From a virus, in IMG/VR virus record IMGVR_UViG_3300030116_002663, positions 1 through 26,039 of that record: DNA of 26,039 nucleotides. The stretch is one strand, 5' to 3'. A program made the position numbers and the translations under genes. The notes beneath the pieces are model-generated. The model saw nothing but the letters and a program-made list of their open reading frames with translations, did not search any database and was not told where the DNA came from. Within the stretch, counting starts at the first letter, position 1. The number at the start of each line of letters is the position of its first letter. Of this stretch, positions 22,962 through 26,039 are shown in pieces.

Positions 22962-25279
22962 TAGCTATTTAGTAAACCTCCCGGCCTTTGTTCTTCAATA
23001 ATAGTTGTTCTCACAACTGATCCCAATAATTCTCCAAATGCCTGACTTTGCTCGTCATCGCCCTCGGCAGATGTACCAGAAGCATCAACATTAACAACTA
23101 TATTACCAACCCCTCCTCCTTGAGCAATAACACCAAGTTTTCCATCTTTTCCACGCTTCAATGGGAGGATTCCTTCTGGCCCAGCTTCGCCTAAGATGCC
23201 TGCTCCGTTTTTCATGGGGAAAATATGAGGAGAATTGACTATGCCTCCCAACTTATAAGGAACAATTTTATTTCTTGCAAATACATTACCCATAGCACTT
23301 GGTACAATTTCTCCTTTTTCTATAGCATTTCCATTTGCATTGAGATTTAAGAAACCAAGTATAGGAGTTGCAATATTTTTCATAAAAATTGCTTTTAAAA
23401 TAATTCTATTCAACTCTTTAATAGCTGATTTTGCTAATTCACCAAAACCTTTTTTGCCTTCTATAAAGAAATCAGCAAACGCATCTCCAAGTTTATTTGT
23501 GACATCTAATGCAAGATCTCCTACTTTTTTCTCTAAGTTTGTTGCTTCTTCAACAAGTTTTTCAAACCCTTCTTTAAAACCTTCTGTAGCTGGTTTTGCA
23601 TTTTTCAATTTCTCAACTATATCTTCAACATTTAGACCTACAGCAAAAGTTTCTCCTTCTATTTCTTTATATATTTCTGCTGCTCTCTTTTCTATTTCTA
23701 AATTTTCTACTTCTTGCTTACCTATTAAACCAAGCTCTTCTTTAATTTTTGCAAGATTTAATTGTTTTTCTATAGGGCTTGTAGGATCATCAAAGTTACT
23801 CGGTTTGTCAGCATCTTGCTCATTTAAAAAATCTAACCTATTTTCTTTTGCAGATAAAAATTTAGATCTGTCTTCAGCTTTTAGCATACTTATATCAAAA
23901 GCACCTGTTTTTGCAAACCTTCTTTTGCCCATTTTAGTCATTGCATCTCGCCCACCAACTGCTTCAAAAGCATAATCAAAAGCTAGTATTTCATTAGACA
24001 CTTCTTTATTACCCTTAATTACTGCTCTGAAAAACTTAAGAGTTGCTGTCGTTGCATCAGCCATGCCTGCTATAAACTTCTGAATTAATGATCCAATAGG
24101 AATAAACAAATCACCAAATTCCTTTTGCAATGCTCGCAAAGAAACAGCCATTCTTTGTCCAGCATCAACCGATGAATTTGCCATCTCTTCAGCAGCAGCA
24201 GCGTGATCCTCGCTAAGTTTGACAACAAACTTCATAACATCATTCAAACCTACAGTTCCATCTCTTAAATCTTTTTGTAGTTCTGGTAAAGATCTGCCTG
24301 TTGCGTTTGCAAACTTAACAACTGCACCGGGGAGCCTTTCTCCAAGTTGGCCTTGTAATTCTTCAGCCGACACCTTACCTTTACCGAAAATTTGTGACAT
24401 TGCTCGAATAGCAGACTGTACGTCTTCAGCATCTCCACCAGTTGCTTTAATAGCTTCTGACACACCTTTAAATACTTTCTCAGCATCATCAACATTACCG
24501 CCAGCACCAATAACAGATGCAGACAATGTAGTGAATTGTTTTGTAGCAGCCCCTAAAGGTACGTTTAACCTTTTAGAAGTAGTAGATATAATTCTTTGAG
24601 CTTTTTCAAACTCACCTTGTGTTTTGGTAACACCTTTTAGTGCTATTTCTAATTTTTGTATTTGCGCTGAATATTGAGCAGCAGCTTTCGCAGCCTTAAT
24701 AGTTTCAACTCCAAGACCAATAGCAGCACCATAAGCTCCACCTCTTACACCTCCAACTGCTGCCCCTGCCAAGCCCATAGAGCCAACAGCACCAAAATTA
24801 CCAGCAACTCCAGATCCAGCCAATGCTCCAAGTGCTGCTTTTTGACCAACACCCATATTCTTGGCAGATCCGACAATACTGTCTCTAAACTTTGCAAACC
24901 TACCTCTGGTGTCAGGCATAGGGCCAACTATAGAAGCACTGGCATATTGCTGCCCCGGCTGTATGCTCAGACTTGCATTTAATTTGTCAATTTCTGCTGT
25001 AAAACGACTGTATGACGCACCTCCCTTATCAACTTGATCTCTTAAAACCTTAAAAGCTGCTATTTGATCTCTAATAATTTTATTACTCTTAGCTAATCCA
25101 CCATTAAAACTCGTAGCCCTTTTATCTACTCGTAAAATACTGGCAACTGTATCGTCTAAACTTTTTTTATTTAAAACAAGAGTTTTATTTATTTTGCCAA
25201 AAGTCGCATTTAATTTTTTTAGCTCATCATTACCAAAAGTCTTTATACTTATTTTTACGGTATTAACTTCAGTCGCCAT
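22961..25279 (-). CDS. H: Tape measure protein
   Basis: 772 residues. The N-terminal 110 are helical. A Gly/Ala-rich hydrophobic stretch follows at about 145-195 (KAALGALAGSGVAGNFGAVG). Residues about 205-365 carry the tape-measure domain (IQKLEIALKGVTKTQGEFEK, TLSASVIGAGGNVDDAEKVF, VSAEELQGQLGERLPG, LPELQKDLRDGTVGLND). A Lys/Glu-rich coil leads to the C-terminal HIFPMKNGAGILGEAGPEGI and LPLKRGKDGKLGV motif typical of lambda-type tape measures. It fixes tail length, about 115 nm by the usual rule (inference). AAGGAG lies 9 nt before the ATG, and the gene abuts the chaperone stop with no gap. Confidence 0.93.
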   Translation of the reverse strand: MATEVNTVKISIKTFGNDELKKLNATFGKINKTLVLNKKSLDDTVASILRVDKRATSFNGGLAKSNKIIRDQIAAFKVLRDQVDKGGASYSRFTAEIDKLNASLSIQPGQQYASASIVGPMPDTRGRFAKFRDSIVGSAKNMGVGQKAALGALAGSGVAGNFGAVGSMGLAGAAVGGVRGGAYGAAIGLGVETIKAAKAAAQYSAQIQKLEIALKGVTKTQGEFEKAQRIISTTSKRLNVPLGAATKQFTTLSASVIGAGGNVDDAEKVFKGVSEAIKATGGDAEDVQSAIRAMSQIFGKGKVSAEELQGQLGERLPGAVVKFANATGRSLPELQKDLRDGTVGLNDVMKFVVKLSEDHAAAAEEMANSSVDAGQRMAVSLRALQKEFGDLFIPIGSLIQKFIAGMADATTATLKFFRAVIKGNKEVSNEILAFDYAFEAVGGRDAMTKMGKRRFAKTGAFDISMLKAEDRSKFLSAKENRLDFLNEQDADKPSNFDDPTSPIEKQLNLAKIKEELGLIGKQEVENLEIEKRAAEIYKEIEGETFAVGLNVEDIVEKLKNAKPATEGFKEGFEKLVEEATNLEKKVGDLALDVTNKLGDAFADFFIEGKKGFGELAKSAIKELNRIILKAIFMKNIATPILGFLNLNANGNAIEKGEIVPSAMGNVFARNKIVPYKLGGIVNSPHIFPMKNGAGILGEAGPEGILPLKRGKDGKLGVIAQGGGVGNIVVNVDASGTSAEGDDEQSQAFGELLGSVVRTTIIEEQRPGGLLNS

Positions 25280-25953
25280 TTACTGCTGCTCCTTACTATT
25301 AAGTTGTTTAACGGCAACAGCTTCCATTAATTGTAAACCAGCGAGCATTTCTTGTCGGTTATCTACATGATAGAGGTCAAATAGACCTCCATCAAGTAAT
25401 AATACCTCATATTTTAATCCTACTACACCTCCAAAAGATGTGTTCCATTGTGTTTGACAACGAAGGAACATATTAACAATCTCCCAATTTTCATCAAATA
25501 CCTCAAAATCTGTTTCTTCTTTTGGTTGCTCCTCGATTTTTACACCAAACGCAGCAGCGTCTTTCTGTGTTTCATCTATAACTTGTTTGCCACCCGAAGC
25601 CCAATATAAGGCAGCATCAGTTAGTTTCCCGATTGTGCATTTGCATAGAAAGATTTAAAAGCATCTAATACACCAGCAACAAAATCTGTATCTTCTGCAA
25701 AACTTTTTAATTCTGCTTTTGAGAACTGAATAGGAGTACCATCCTCCTCGTTTAAATCTTCCCAACCAACTAAAACTTTTTCTAATGCCTTATACTCGCT
25801 TTCTTCGTTAAAATTATTTAGCTCAGTTCTTGATAAACGTCTAAATTTACCAATAAATTCGCTTGTTTCAAATTCACCAATGTTAGTTTCAGAAGGTGTT
25901 TTAACCTCTACAGGCCAAGAATACACCTTCGTCTTTTTTCTTACAAATGCCAT
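25280..25953 (-). CDS. GT: Tail assembly chaperone G-T made by -1 frameshift
   Basis: A frame without its own good start continues from the G frame. Slipping -1 on GGGAAAC (25624-25630) moves reading from GGA AAC to GGG AAA and then CTA ACT GAT. That adds 114 residues (LTDAALYWASGGKQVIDETQ..., WNTSFGGVVGLKYEVLLLDG..., ending LNSKEQQ) to the 110 of G, for 224 in all. The T part is not an independent gene: an ATG at 25471 lies inside it. In lambda the same layout (G, G-T, H) makes chaperones that bind the tape measure and are lost on assembly. The site and the open -1 frame are seen; use of the site is inferred. Confidence 0.87.
25289..25294 (-). promoter_or_regulatory. Shine-Dalgarno AAGGAG for the tape measure gene
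   Basis: On the minus strand AAGGAG sits 9 nt before the ATG, within the end of the G-T frame. It gives the tape measure gene its own start independent of frameshifting. Confidence 0.7.
25621..25953 (-). CDS. G: Tail assembly chaperone G (unshifted product)
   Basis: 110 residues, starting MAFVRKKTKVYSWPVEVKTP. It is acidic in the middle (GWEDLNEEDGTPIQFSKAEL) and ends FKSFYANAQSGN. Size, acidity and position directly before the tape measure with a shared slippery end fit the lambda G family, which binds the tape measure before tail polymerisation. The stop TAA follows the slippery heptamer at once (AAC TAA), so the standard product ends at the frameshift site. No ribosome site is obvious at the ATG. 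Confidence 0.85.
   Translation of the reverse strand: MAFVRKKTKVYSWPVEVKTPSETNIGEFETSEFIGKFRRLSRTELNNFNEESEYKALEKVLVGWEDLNEEDGTPIQFSKAELKSFAEDTDFVAGVLDAFKSFYANAQSGN
25624..25630 (-). promoter_or_regulatory. -1 ribosomal slippery site G GGA AAC
   Basis: Read on the minus strand in the G frame the heptamer is G|GGA|AAC, an exact X XXY YYZ slippery sequence (lambda uses GGGAAAG). The zero-frame stop TAA comes directly after. The weak pair TGCC...GGCA downstream is not a convincing stimulatory stem. Confidence 0.88.
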
Positions 25954-26000
25954 AAATTAAAATATATACTTCTCTACTCTACCTCAGTAGTCAATACTTA
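25954..26000 (-). other. Gap between major-tail-type end and G
   Basis: This 47-nt AT-rich gap on the minus strand holds a short CTAC/GTAG stem and TATATATTTT text. No terminator or clear promoter was seen. Confidence 0.25.
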
Positions 26001-26039
26001 TTAAGTAAAGATTAGGCTGAACTCATTATTAGCTGCATC
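26001..26039 (-). CDS. Probable C-terminal end of the upstream tail gene (major tail protein?)
   Basis: On the minus strand the first bases read DAANNEFSLIFT then TAA, the only open frame giving a sensible end. Position immediately before G suggests a major tail tube protein, by the lambda V-G-T-H order. With only 12 residues, the identity is inference from context. Confidence 0.4.
   Translation of the reverse strand, partial: DAANNEFSLIFT

Noticed and set aside
23340-23975. 211-codon plus-strand frame opposite the tape measure gene
   Set aside because: Its Ser/Phe/Ala-rich text is the expected antisense of Lys/Glu-rich codons in the tape measure protein; no ribosome site and no protein-like motifs.
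24219-24599. 126-codon plus-strand frame inside the tape measure gene
   Set aside because: Antisense shadow of the conserved tape-measure domain.
25280-25471. Separate 63-residue gene starting at ATG 25471
   Set aside because: The same frame is open upstream to the slippery site, so this is the C-terminal part of G-T rather than a gene of its own.
25991-26005. ACTTATTAAGT palindrome
   Set aside because: Short AT palindrome expected by chance in this composition; overlaps a stop codon only.

Overview
This AT-rich, gene-dense window reads as part of a tailed-phage genome: a lambda-type siphovirus, most likely marine and most likely a picocyanobacterial (Prochlorococcus/Synechococcus) phage or an uncultured relative. 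The virion evidence is strong. From right to left on the minus strand the genes follow the lambda tail order: end of a probable major tail protein, chaperones G and G-T (joined by a -1 frameshift), tape measure H, then M, L, K, I and J, then fibre proteins. The marine or cyanophage assignment is weaker. It rests on base composition, the fibre repeat style, and several small ORFs that match my memory of marine cyanophage genomes. No search was run. No photosynthesis gene, tRNA, integrase, CRISPR array or insertion sequence was seen.

Layout. (1) 1-2784, plus strand: an early or DNA-metabolism block with a RecT-like annealing protein (cut by the window edge), an excisionase-type HTH protein, a small SSB-like protein, then a tight run of small unknown genes, several only 27-100 codons long. 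(2) 2729-3655: a mixed-strand patch of small unknown and membrane proteins, a 20-residue polylysine peptide and an 11-bp perfect hairpin. (3) 3674-5707, plus strand: a membrane protein followed by three proteins with clear Sec signal peptides, two of the junctions being ATGA overlaps. (4) 5712-5738: a hairpin terminator where the plus and minus transcription units converge. (5) 5761-7482, minus strand: five small accessory proteins (proline-rich membrane, zinc-ribbon, single-TM, two short late proteins). (6) 7540-15895, minus strand: a 2389-residue fibre with about 13 repeated modules and a self-cleaving S74 chaperone, plus two smaller fibre-associated proteins. (7) 15926-26039, minus strand: the lambda-like tail tip, tape measure and chaperones.

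How it fits together. G and G-T would load the 772-residue tape measure, which sets a tail of roughly 115 nm by the usual 0.15 nm per residue rule. M, L, K, I and J build the tip; K carries JAMM and NlpC/P60 peptidase domains. The fibres provide host recognition. Neighbouring tail genes are joined by TAATG, ATGA or longer overlaps, which implies one translationally coupled late operon.

The observations most worth following are: the three-gene exported cassette; a similar beta-rich domain apparently inserted into both the M- and L-type tail proteins; an L-type protein that lacks the C-terminal cysteine region of lambda L; the exact G GGA AAC slippery site; and several micro-ORFs that ordinary gene callers would miss.
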